Origin: Catenaria anguillulae PL171
Lineage: Eukaryota > Blastocladiomycota > Blastocladiomycetes > Blastocladiales > Catenariaceae
Assembly (NCBI GenBank): GCA_002102555.1
Contig: MCFL01000038.1
Location: 124,001-188,000 of the forward strand
DNA: 64,000 nucleotides
Direction of reading: 5' to 3'
The position numbers and the translations under genes were made by a program. Under the pieces are notes generated by a model that was not told the DNA's origin, searched no databases, and was given only the letters and a program-made list of their open reading frames with translations. Of this stretch, positions 27,488-37,650 are shown in pieces (the stretch's first letter is position 1; every line of letters begins with the position of its first letter).

Positions 27488-28412
27488 GGTTTCCGGGAGA
27501 GGTTGACTTATTGAGAGCGGGCTATGCCGTTTGTGAGGGAAATGTCAAGCAGGCAAGGTTGCATAGAGTGTGTGCGGGAAATTCCCGTATGCTGGTCTCG
27601 ATGGCCTCCGAGCTGAGTAACTGTCTATTTCGCTTATCAGGATCTGTCGCTGTTGATATCCTCTGCTGTGTACGGACAGGTGCGGACAACTCGGGACACG
27701 CCAGACACCGAACCGAATTTGGTGGATCCGGCGCGGACGCAAGCACGAGTAACAAGGAACAAGCCCCAGGATGATGAATCTTGAATTGGCGGGCGGAATG
27801 ACCAAACGATGCTAATACCTAACTTCCTCGGAAGTTATGGTAACGAAGTTGTGTGGATATCTGTAGGTATCCGAGCGTCAGACTGAAATAAAGGTGTGGT
27901 GATGAGTGAAACGTGAAACTTGGGCGCTGAGAAGCGAGAACTTTAAATGATGGCACACCTCAATGCGATTTGATATCAGCAGATTGCATCGGGTCTTGGA
28001 ATGATTGCATATAAGGAGCGCGCGTATGTACTGAGGAGTCAATTAGCATCCGCAGTTGGAAGCTTGTGTGGACAGTCTTCTTGATCTTCAGTTGACGTGT
28101 GTTTTCGAGAGCCCGCCTGGATTGTGCACTCGCGTCCGGAGCAGCTGCGGAGATGCGCGATGGGCCGATGACGTTGACAGCTGCGTCCGTCAGGTAGAAG
28201 TGAGCCGGGGAAAACAAATTGGGGACTTGTTTGGTAACAAGGTTTTCAAGTACATGACGCAAATGCATGATAAGTGTGTGGAAAATGCAGTCTTGTGTGC
28301 GATCGGACACACGAGTCATCATCCGTTCCCATGCTTTGAAAGAAAACGATTATAACACATAGAGTAAAAACACAAAAAACAAGCGTCACATCTCCATGTT
28401 GATACAGACACC
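27488..28412. other. Intergenic region, no assigned gene
   Basis: About 0.9 kb lies between the channel start and the tyrosinase stop. A reverse-strand frame of 120 codons (28322-27960) and an opposing frame (28056-28355) overlap each other, and neither has recognisable motifs. Confidence 0.35.
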
Positions 28413-29839
28413 TTACACCATCCCAGCGACCGCCGCCGCAATCGCCACCACGCCCGCGACAAAGCCAACCTCCACGGGTCCACTCTTGACCGCGACACTC
28501 TTGCCACCGGCCCCACCACTCGCGCCGCCATTGCCAGACTCACCAGACACGGCCTTACCGGCTTGAGCCAAGATACTCTCGATAGGGCCCAGATTCAGAT
28601 TCTTCAGCTCTTCGAGCTTGGGCAACTGCTTGCCCTCGGCCAGCATGCGGTTGGCAAATTCGGTCGCAACCTTTGTCGCGGCCAATGTCGCATTGAGCCT
28701 GTCTGCGGGAATCTTAAACGACTTGATAAACTCTGGGTCAAACTGCGCGAGTTGTGGGATTTGCGTAAGTCCTGGTGGCAAGTTACCGTTTGTCGCAGGC
28801 GGCGTTGCTGTGGGATCTGCTGCGCCAGACGTGGTGGCCGTCGGGGTTGCGGGGCGTGACGCAGAGCCGGTGGATGTCGATGAAGGAGCTGATGAGGTTG
28901 AGCCGGAACCGCCGCCAGGCGTGGTGCGACCCTGGCCGGGCTCGGCAAACCGATAGCAGAGGCCGTTGACGTGGTCGAGGACTTGACGCGCTGGCAAACC
29001 CATGATGTCGTCCGAGGCAGATACTTGCTTGCCGTTAAATGTGCCGTCGTACATGGCGGCATTGGCCGCCGATTGGCCTTGCCAGCGGGCCCAGGTGCGG
29101 TCGACACCGTTGTGGTGCATCTGTATGTCATGACATGATGGGAACAAGGTGAGTATTTACATGTTTGCATCTCCAGTGGGAATGTGAAAGACCACAGTGT
29201 GTGAATATGTACCCAGAACAAGGGATCCCAAGGCGAGTTCAACAAATTGGCCATGTCTCCGCCAACGCCATTGTGTACGCTAGCATGTCCCGTAAACTCG
29301 ACATAGGACGAAAACTCGGCGTACGAGTTGCGACTTGCCCTGGCCAAAATGGCCTCAACAGGTTCCACCATCCATGCGCCCTGCCTCAACCCGCGGCGCA
29401 CACACGACCCGTCGCGCTTCTTCCAGTCGCCATACCTGCCAGCCAAACACCCACTCGATGACCCAAAGTACGGTTCGGAAAACACGGGCGACCCAGCGGG
29501 ATTGGCCGCGTCCAGCGTGCTTGCCCAATAGGGCAGGGCCGAAAGTGCGCCACCGGTTTCGGCCACAAATTCCTTTTCAAACTGGAACAACATGGCGCGG
29601 TGCCATGACAGAAACAGCGGCGAGTTGTGCGACGTGTCCGAGTTGGACTGGTGCATGGTCACATAGTGTTGAATCCGGCCCTTTTTGAACAGCTCGCCAA
29701 ATGCACGATGCATACCCGTGAGTTCGGCGGGCGTCAGGTCGCGCAGTTCCTTACGGAAGCGCAGGGGGCCGCATGATTGCGTGTGGGCAGAGGCCGCAAC
29801 TAGGGCAAGGATTAGGAGTGTGTGAAGAAGGGAGGTCAT
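28413..29839 (-). CDS. Secreted tyrosinase with probable GPI anchor
   Basis: Exons 29839-29213 and 29120-28413 (intron of 92 bases) give 444 residues. Tyrosinases are two-copper oxidases acting on phenols and feed melanin synthesis. A signal peptide (about 1-20) is followed by the first copper site (VTMHQSN, then HNSPLFLSWHR) and the second (HASVHNGVGGDM, then DPLFWMHHNGVDRTW, which is rebuilt exactly across the splice). A Ser/Thr/Pro-rich spacer follows the catalytic domain. The C-terminus is a small-residue stretch then a hydrophobic tail (FVAGVVAIAAAVAGMV), a typical GPI attachment signal. The start at 29839 was chosen over the upstream ATG at 30028 because it opens the signal peptide. Confidence 0.9.
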
Positions 29840-30454
29840 GATGGAGAGGTATGGTATGAGCGATGCCGGATCGTCTATGGGTGATGGAAATGCATAGGAA
29901 TGGGCAATGGAGTGTGCGTGTTTATGGAGAAATGTGAGTAACGAACGATGGAGGGGATTCGTGAGACATTTAAACGCTCCAATGGGCAGCACCCAGGTGA
30001 CTATTAAGAAATCGCTCAATCCCTTCATCTGACCAAAATAGTTACCACTGTCATGAAAGCCAAGGCTGGGGCAGGCAATCCAAAGTCGGACCTCAGAGAA
30101 TTACCGAGGCTGCGGCAGTGGGGCGGTTGGATGTTCAGTGTCTTGAGGTGGCTGACGTTGAGAGGCTGGTGGACTTGAAGAAATGACGATCCATGTCCGA
30201 TTCTTGTCAACGAACTCCCTCCGTTTCCATCCTGAAAGGCGACAAGCGACACATGTAGGAGTATTCGCAATATCCCGAGAGCTGAACAATCCTGAGCGGG
30301 CATGTTTTTGATGCTATATAGAGGTGGTGGAACATTACTCTTTGATTACAAGCGTGAAGTGAGGAGAGGAGGAAAACATAATTGAAGAGAAATGCCCATT
30401 CACTGCACACACAAATGGAGGTATAGGATAAAGGTTAAGGATATAAATGTGGTA
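29840..30454. other. Intergenic region upstream of the tyrosinase
   Basis: Reverse-strand open frames cross this region without start context or family motifs. It probably holds the tyrosinase promoter and the F-box-like gene's 3' flank. Confidence 0.35.
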
Positions 30455-31633
30455 TCAGCCTGCATGCTCCAACCCATTCGGCCCGTCAGTTGTGGGTAAA
30501 TCAATCACAATCCACTTGCCACTCAACAACTCGTCTTCAGGCACCAGCTCCTGCACGGGAATCAAACAGTAATCCACAGGGTACCGCAGCTGCTTTAACC
30601 AAGGAGCCGACTTGATACACACCACACTCAAACGCTTGCGCATGCCCCAATCGATTCCGACAATCCCATACACATCCGGTAGTGGCACGGACGATTCGTC
30701 CTCGGTGTCGGCCTCTGCCTCTGCTGCTGATGTGCGTGTGAGGCTGATGCTTGAAAACGGAAACCACGGACAATGCAAACATCCCTTGCGTTTGCAAAGG
30801 ATCAGTGCCAGGTCGCGTATCCCATATGTGATGAAGTGCGGCGTGGCCGACATGGGCATGGCAGAGAGGTCGATGGACGTGACGTTTGGGCAGGCGAGGG
30901 CCATGCGCTTGAGAAGTGGGAACGGCAGAGACTCGAGATCATGCGGGGAGCATTGCTTTTCGAGCTTGTTGGCGAGCATGGTGAGTTGAGTGAGTGCGTG
31001 CAAGTAGGAATCGAGTTGAGAGTCTGGAGGGAGGGTGTCCGGTTGGATTCCAAGCTCCTCGTGTGGACGGTATCGGTCAATGGACTGCTTGATGCGGCCA
31101 AAGCCAGGGTGGCTGGTGGACTTTGGCGAAGCGGTAATGGAGTGGACGCACGAGGCAATGGATGGGGTCGAGGCAAGTTGCGGGAGGAGCAAAAGGTTGG
31201 AGACGCGGATGGAAGAGTAGAGGATCGGCACAGAGATGTGCAAGGCAGAGGTGCAAGTGAGCGCAAACTGTAGGATGGCGCCAGGATGGGCTGGCTGGAG
31301 GTGGAAGAGAATGGCTTCAATGAGCTCGACGGGCAAGTTGAGGAGGAGGAGAGAGTCGCTGGTGTCTGTATGCGCATTGCTTCTGACTGGCGATCGAAGC
31401 ACTTGTGCTGTGATGGACGGTGGTCTTTGCATTGGTTGGTCGTTGGCCTTGCCATCATCCGCCTGAGAAGCGTTTACGTTGGGCGGCTGTGGGGATGGCG
31501 ATTGAGTGAAGTAGTGGAACACCAAGTCAACGCCGGGAGCAGCCAGAACAGTCACCAAGGCACTGACAAGGACCTGCAAAAGGAATGCGCATAGTGTTTG
31601 GAGCATTGCATTGGTTCGATTCCATATTGGCAT
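30455..31633 (-). CDS. F-box-like protein with hydrophobic N-terminus
   Basis: A single exon of 392 residues from the ATG at 31633; 31606 is an equally good start (383 residues). The N-terminus is hydrophobic (LCAFLLQVLVSALVTVLAA), like a signal anchor. After a polar linker comes an F-box-like segment (LNLPVELIEAILFHL, then FALTCTSALHISVP) at about residues 95-145. The remaining 250 residues resemble the irregular Leu-rich substrate regions of fungal F-box proteins (CPNVTSIDLSAMPM). F-box proteins link substrates to SCF ubiquitin ligases. A membrane-targeted form would be unusual. The ATG at 31744 was rejected because it reaches into the divergent neighbour's 5' region. Confidence 0.6.
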   Translation of the reverse strand: MPIWNRTNAMLQTLCAFLLQVLVSALVTVLAAPGVDLVFHYFTQSPSPQPPNVNASQADDGKANDQPMQRPPSITAQVLRSPVRSNAHTDTSDSLLLLNLPVELIEAILFHLQPAHPGAILQFALTCTSALHISVPILYSSIRVSNLLLLPQLASTPSIASCVHSITASPKSTSHPGFGRIKQSIDRYRPHEELGIQPDTLPPDSQLDSYLHALTQLTMLANKLEKQCSPHDLESLPFPLLKRMALACPNVTSIDLSAMPMSATPHFITYGIRDLALILCKRKGCLHCPWFPFSSISLTRTSAAEAEADTEDESSVPLPDVYGIVGIDWGMRKRLSVVCIKSAPWLKQLRYPVDYCLIPVQELVPEDELLSGKWIVIDLPTTDGPNGLEHAG

Positions 31634-31850
31634 TCCACGTGTTAAACAACATTCTATACTTATCTGGCGCCAAGCCGCCCATTCCTGATCACAATCACTG
31701 ATCACGATGCCATGCCAGTGTGGCCAGGTGGATCGGCGGGCCATTCATGCAACTGTTGATCGTCGTCTTTGTCTCGCAAATGGAGGTTGCGTTTACATAC
31801 TTCATTACACCTGCAAAAGAAATGATAACCCACTGCAGCAAAAAACAACA

Positions 31851-33103
31851 ATGACTCACTCGCCGCCCTCCCCGCAACTTGCATCCGGCTGCGAATTCGA
31901 TTTCGAATGCGAATCGGAAGCCGAGGCAGACCAACAACAGCCACAGCCGGCCTTCCTCATCGAACTCTCTCCCAACACACACTCGACGCTGCTTGCCGTG
32001 GCCTTGCCTCCACTCGCCTCGAGCCAAGCAACTCTCAAAGAAATGCTCGTCACGCCGCTCGAGGCCGTCATCCTCGGCCACACGTACACGTTCCCCGCCG
32101 CAATCGACCCGCGCTCCATCCACCCAACCATAACCGAGCACTCGGACCTCATCTTGCGCGCGTCTGCCCTAGTTGCCACCGTCGCCGCCGCGGGCAACGA
32201 TTCACAGGCCGCCACTGCGAGAGCGCGCCCGTCCATCCCGCTTCGCGCCGCACAGTACTGGCCCAGGTCGGACCTGCTCCTGGTCGACTTTGTCCAGCTG
32301 TCCTCCACCGTCCAATGTGCCACGTGTCGATCCACGCTCATCAACCGCAAGTTTGACACGGTGCGCACGCTGCCGTCATCGAGCTGGCACGATCTGGTCG
32401 AGTGCTGGGCGTGTCACGAGACAAATGTCGTGATGCCAACTTCGGGCCATTTGGGCGTGGACAACGATGCGACAGTTTGGGTTGGTCCCGCACACTTGGT
32501 CGTGCACAAGTCGGCCTTTGAGGCACATGCGATCGAGTGGCATGGCGACCATGGGCTCAAGAGGTCAAGGGCAAGTGCGCACAGTGTCATACCACACTGG
32601 CCATTCGCCCACGGCACGTCCCCAACGCCGTGCATTTACTGAAATCGCGCGTGCTTGCCAGTGCTGCATCGTGTACGGGCAGCCGCCGCGATGCACTCTC
32701 GTGGTCGCTGCCAAAGGTCCGCGCGGCCATGGTGTTGGCCGAAGTCCTCGATCAAGTCACGCTACATGCTGCACACAAGATTGCCCTTGTGGATCTGGAT
32801 CGCCCCACACGTGCGGTGCTTGAAATGTGGACCATTAGCTGGAATTGCCAGGTGAGAACGCGCACGGTGGCGGCCAAGCGCGCTGCAAAGATATTGTATC
32901 GATTGCCGGATGAGGCAACTAAGGGGCGCGAGGTGAGGAGTGTGGATGATTTGCCGGATGGGTATGGACTCGTGGTGGTGCCGGATGCGCCGCTGGTTGT
33001 GGACATGCTTGACAAGGTCAATTTGGATCTGCCAGAGTCGCAAAGGCAGGTCGTCATGAAACCTGGCGACCGGCCTTGGCGAGTCTCTTACTTGACTGCA
33101 TAA
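31851..33103 (+). CDS. UBE3D/Ipa1-type HECT-like ubiquitin ligase (frame break)
   Basis: Two frames together encode about 416 residues. The first, 31851 to about 32560, has CATCRSTLI and the family block LPSSSWHDLVECWACHE. The second, about 32561-33103, has KGKCAQCHTTL, KSRVLASAAS and a C-terminal region ending in WRVSYLTA. This matches the HECT-like E3 family of human UBE3D and yeast Ipa1 as I know it. The frame changes at 32556-32566. No GT-AG intron of usual size fits, and one extra base would join the parts, so this is a sequence error or a real lesion. It is divergent from the F-box-like gene. Confidence 0.78.
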
Positions 33104-33163
33104 ACAAGTGAAAAAATCAAAATACATATAAATTGGGAAAAGAGTCACTTGAGAACATTTCAA

Positions 33164-34810
33164 TCAATAAATCACCTCCTGCGGCGAATTGGGGTCCACG
33201 GCATACATGTAAACGTTGCCAAACGCCCCCGCCACCGCCAACTTGCGATCGTCCTTTGCCATGTTGGCCGCAAACACGGCACCTGGCAGACCCGACACGA
33301 GCGCAATGCACCTGCGCGTCGCATAGCTAAACACCTTGACCTCATTGACACCCGTCAGGCCGCCAGCGCCGCCCGCTGCCGACGCGGCAGCCAGCGACAA
33401 GCTCGACGCATTGGATCCACTCAAGTTGGCTGTGGATCCACCCGAGTTGGACGCAGAAGCGCCTGCGGCGCCAATCCCGCCGCCGGCAATCATAAACTTG
33501 CGACTGGGCGAAAAGCGTGCCGTATAAAGCGGACAATACAGCCTGGGCCGGCCCGAGCCGGCACTTGTGCCTGCTTCAATTGGATCGAGCAAGCTCCACG
33601 CTACGGGCTCAACCAGCTTGCCCGTCTCTGCCGAATACAAGTTGAGCGCTGCGCCTTCGTCCCTGGCACGACTTCCCGCCAAGATCTTGAGGCCGGCTTC
33701 GTCCCAGTCGAGCGCATCGCCCGTGACGTGCGGCCGGAAAATGGACCGGATCGAGCACCCTTTGGCACGGTCCCAGATTTGAATGGTGGAATCCCACCCT
33801 CCGGAAATGAGCAAGTTTGGGTTGCGCGTGTGCCAGCGCAAGCAAAAAATGCGGTTCGAGTGGCCCGCGCTCAAGCCTTCGGTGCCTGCACTCAGTGACT
33901 GCACGAGTTTGCCGTGCGTGGGGATACCGTCGCGGTCGTCGTACACGCGAATCACCGTGTCGGACCCGGCGGTTGCCACCACGGGCGCCAAGGGCGAAAA
34001 GTCGACGGCAAAGATCTGATTGTCGTCCGAGTGTGGCAACGACCACGCAACGGTAATGACGCCCGAGCCCGCGCCAATGTGCCACCCGAGCACTTGGCCA
34101 TCCGGGTAGCCGGCAACCACCACGTCTTTGGCGCGCATGGGCGCGTCCTTGCCTTGGACCTGTGTTGGATCGTGTGGATCAACCGATCCCAAGGGCGCCA
34201 CGTTGGGCCGCCACGTGAGTGTGGTCACGGGTACCTTGAGTTCTGCAGAGGCAGGTCGCAGCCGGTGCACCAGCGTCCCTTGGGTTGTGTGGTACACGAG
34301 CACGGACCCGTCCGACAGTCCAAAGGCAACCAGGTCGCCCGGGTCATTGAATGCAAGTGTGTGCACCGTGTGAGTGTCGGCGGGCAGGGCCGCGAGCCAC
34401 ATGGGCTTGAGGTTGCCAGATTCGGTCAGGTTGGTCGTGACTTGCTGTTGCTGGGCCTGCGATGCGGCTGACGAGGGGGATAGCGTGGCCATAGACACGC
34501 GTTTGCCGCCTCCGGCGCCCGTAGAGGAGGAGGTGCCCAGTAGGTTTGGGTTGCTGCCGCGCCCACCCTTGGGGATGGCACGTTCCGCAGACAGCGCACG
34601 CGAGCGCATGGTGCCAGGCGAGGCCGTGCTTGCGTTGGAGGCAGACAGATAGGTGTTTGAGGCACGCGAAGAGGCCGCGGTGCCAGGCTTGAGTGCTGAG
34701 GTCGGCGGAGGGGCGGCAGCCAGGTTGGTTGCGGATTTGGCTGTGGCAGACGCGGCCGACGATTTGGGTTTGATGGGCGAGAGGGACGAGGGCGGTGGTG
34801 GGGGCGTCAT
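33164..34810 (-). CDS. WD40-repeat protein
   Basis: A single exon of 548 residues. The first 130 residues are Ser/Ala/Pro-rich and disordered. At least six WD40 blades follow, for example FGLSDGSVLVYHTTQG, VATAGSDTVIRVYDD, LLISGGWDSTIQIWD and VAGAFGNVYMYAVD. A 60-residue Gly/Ser/Ala insert splits the sixth blade region. WD40 propellers are binding platforms. I cannot assign this one to a particular complex. Confidence 0.85.
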   Translation of the reverse strand: MTPPPPPSSLSPIKPKSSAASATAKSATNLAAAPPPTSALKPGTAASSRASNTYLSASNASTASPGTMRSRALSAERAIPKGGRGSNPNLLGTSSSTGAGGGKRVSMATLSPSSAASQAQQQQVTTNLTESGNLKPMWLAALPADTHTVHTLAFNDPGDLVAFGLSDGSVLVYHTTQGTLVHRLRPASAELKVPVTTLTWRPNVAPLGSVDPHDPTQVQGKDAPMRAKDVVVAGYPDGQVLGWHIGAGSGVITVAWSLPHSDDNQIFAVDFSPLAPVVATAGSDTVIRVYDDRDGIPTHGKLVQSLSAGTEGLSAGHSNRIFCLRWHTRNPNLLISGGWDSTIQIWDRAKGCSIRSIFRPHVTGDALDWDEAGLKILAGSRARDEGAALNLYSAETGKLVEPVAWSLLDPIEAGTSAGSGRPRLYCPLYTARFSPSRKFMIAGGGIGAAGASASNSGGSTANLSGSNASSLSLAAASAAGGAGGLTGVNEVKVFSYATRRCIALVSGLPGAVFAANMAKDDRKLAVAGAFGNVYMYAVDPNSPQEVIY

Positions 34811-35134
34811 GGTTGGGTTGACGACTAGAATAGAATGCTTCGGGTGATATCAGGTGTGTATGCATGCGCTGTCATCGATACATTGATCTGAATTTTGCCT
34901 GATTTTGCCTGATTCAGGTATGGGTCTGGCGACGGGAGGGCGATGGTCGCGGTGTGAGTGGACGCGTTGCTCGTTCCCACACGAGCATACATTATACACG
35001 CATAGAGTCATAAACCTGTGCGTATTGGACACTTAAAGTATGCAACAGTTGAGCAATAGGGAATAGAGTGTATTAATACATAGCCAAGCTCCGAGTATGT
35101 GAGCTGATACATGCGCCATTTACATTCCACCGTT

Positions 35135-36092
35135 TCAACACATGATCAGTTGAAATGCGGCCCTGGAATCAGAGTACTTACTCAAAACCCCGTCCAATGC
35201 CTCCCAATTCACCTGCACGCCATAAATCACCCGCGCCGCATGCATGGACGCCCATTGAATGTCGCTCCGACTCATTGACTTAACCATTTTTTGCATCGTT
35301 TCATCAAGATCCACCTGCGCTTGGGCATCCTTGGAAGGACCCATGGCCTGCACAACCAGCCTGGCCACAACAAGCTAAGACAAAGCATGGCCCAACGCGA
35401 GGGGTGCGCAGACACCATGCTATGAGCGAGCGTGGGAAATTGGCCCAGGAGTTGGTGATGGGCGAACGAAAGGTGGTCGACTTGACCCGATCGAATAAAG
35501 AACAAGATAACCCGGAACGCATCGGGGACGGGTCGACACCACTTGGAGCGCAGAGAACTGGCCAAGCCGGAAGCTGTTGCGGGAAACATTGGGTATCCAT
35601 GCTCCTCGTAGAAATCGTACAAACGACCATGTGGTTCCGAGCACCAAGCAAAGCGGCGGCCCCAAACCGTGTCCAGTCGTGCTTAACACCCAACTCGCGC
35701 ATGTTGAGAAAGCGCGCCAGGAAAAACAAGCATGCAACGTTCGGGCGACATGATGTGATTTCCAGGCCGCGCGGAGTGCTGGGAGCAGCACAGTCTGCAT
35801 CGTACTTGCCGTCGACCCGGTCGCTCAGCATGGACCGAAGCATGAGCGACAAATGGGTGCCGACGAGATTTGGGCAGCTGGGTGGCCCATACACTATGTC
35901 GTTCATGCATGCCCCATCGCCGAGAAGCACCCGGTTGCGTGCCGAGGTGAAGGTAGCCGGTTCCCCCGTCATTTGCAGTTGAGGCAAAGCTTGATGAGAG
36001 TAAGCGGGTGATGGGGTGGCGGGCAACCTTTGCGACGGCCTCGCCGGCGACAGTGTGGTCGGGACCATCTCGAGCGGCAAGTTCGAAAGCAT
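35135..36092 (-). pseudogene. Hypothetical protein gene with frame breaks, possibly a pseudogene
   Basis: Three reverse-strand frames read on into each other. From the ATG at 36092 the first runs through CRPNVACLFFLARFLNMR and AALLGARNHMVV. The second takes over near 35618 as LYDFYEEHGYPMF, and one more T in a T run would make this continuous. A third frame (ARLVVQAMGPSKDAQ...) can be joined through a 45-base intron ending TTGTCTTAG. The N-terminal LSNLPLEMV and the helical repeats loosely recall F-box/ankyrin-type fungal proteins. The 3' end is uncertain: a GTAAGT near 35182 might start another intron leading to a stop near 35038. Confidence 0.4.
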
Positions 36093-36320
36093 TGCGACAT
36101 TTGATGCCGCATCTACATATTAATACATAGGACTGGCTTCTTATGCTTGGAGCTCGGACTGCTTTGGCCATGATGCGAGACCTCAGCCTGGTGTGCGAGA
36201 CAGGGGGTCAAGACCAGCACATGATGTCCATCGAAATTTAAACATCACTATACAACCTCTCTCGAAGTAGTCACATGTCCATACGGTACCCCGAGAGTCT
36301 TTGCAATCGATGAAATCACC

Positions 36321-37563
36321 ATGAATATCACAGCTTCGTTGAGTGGGCGCTTCACCTTGCTGAAGCCAGGGGTGCCCATGCGATCCTTGGCTCCCCTCCA
36401 CCTACGCACGTTTGTCACCAAAGCCGACCCACGCCCAAAGTCGAGCTTACCGGGCGTTAACGGCATGCGCAAGCCTGTCATCCGCCCGACAGAACGGCCC
36501 AGGCATGTGCCCTATGCGAGTTCCGGCCCTGTGGTGATGGCATCAGCAAGCACGTTCAAGGATCCTGTCATTCTGCCATTGCAACACGACCGCCGCAAGC
36601 CCATCGCCAGACCGTCGTCCCCACCCGAACCGGCCCTCAGCAGTGCACCTGCCGAGCCCCTGTCCAAACGCAAACAGTTTCTCGCCACGCGCTACCTCCC
36701 ATCGACCCTCCAACACATCCGCTCTTCCGGCCTGGGCGAAAACAGGTGGCCCGTTGACAAACCAGAGAACCACACCTTTTTGTACCCGCGGCCGGGCCAA
36801 CAACCGCTCGAGTTCCTCGCCGCCGCCAAGAAATCGACCTCGTTCTGGCCCAACGAGGGCAAATTGCCTGAAATTGCCGTGATTGGTCGCTCCAACGTGG
36901 GCAAGTCGCGGCTCTTGAATGTCACGTTTGGCACGTCGGTGGTGCGGGTCAAGGACAAGCCGGGATTGACGCAGTCGATCAATTGGTATCGCGCGGCAAA
37001 GCCATTGGCGGCGTTGGTCGTGGATATGCCGGGGTATGGGTTTGCGTTTGCAAAGGAGCAGTTGAAGGCGGATTGGGATCAGTTGGTATCGTATAAAATC
37101 TGACTTGTCCGCTGGACCAGCGTTTGGGGGGACTGACTGACCGATGCGTGCTGGTGTAGCTCTTGGATTTTCTTGCGAGGGATACGCTTGTGCGGCTGTT
37201 TGTGCTTGTGGATGCTCGACATGGGATCAAGGTCAACGACATTGAGTTTCTGGAAAAGCTCAAAGGGTACGTTGGACTGTCCTTTCCCCCTCTGCTTGAC
37301 CAGAATTGGCTCACACTTTTGGTTTGAGCAGAATGCATCACTTTCGGCTCACGATTGTCATGACCAAGTGCGACCTTGTTCGTATGGAAATCCTTGCCCG
37401 TCAACACCGCCTCGTCTGCGACAAGGTCCAAGAGATGCTTGGCACGCCCGCTGATGAGGTACTCATGGTGTCCTCGCGTACAGGTGCTGGGATTGTCAAC
37501 CTCCGCCAATCAATTTTGCAACATGTCAAGAGTCTTGCACCAAGACCAGCCTCGGATTCGTAG
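36321..37563 (+). CDS. EngB/YihA-type GTPase (GTPBP8-like), probably mitochondrial
   Basis: Exons 36321-37085, 37160-37266 and 37332-37563 join in phase to 367 residues. EngB GTPases assist large ribosomal subunit assembly. The G motifs are clear: G1 GRSNVGKS, G2 Thr in KPGLTQS, G3 DMPGYGFA, G4 TKCD and G5 SSRTG. A basic N-terminal extension of about 150 residues (LRTFVTKADPRPK early on) suits import into mitochondria. The start lies in a CACCATG context. The introns are 74 and 65 bases. Confidence 0.9.
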
Positions 37564-37650
37564 ATGATCATTCATGTCTCCAAGAAAAAAGAATCAATAT
37601 ATATTCTTGTTTCACAAAATGTGCATAAGGAGCAATGGCGACTGTGTTGA

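Noticed and set aside
31605-31640. tRNA T-loop-like string GGTTCGATTCC
   Set aside because: No acceptor stem or anticodon arm can be built around it, and it lies in the coding start of the F-box-like gene.
31606-31744. Start of the F-box-like gene at 31744
   Set aside because: It adds a Trp/Arg/Cys-rich stretch without protein-like character and reaches into the neighbour's 5' region. 31633 or 31606 is preferred.
32535-32563. A 25-27 base micro-intron in the UBE3D-like gene
   Set aside because: It is far below the 58-96 base introns seen here, and neither possible acceptor restores the frame.
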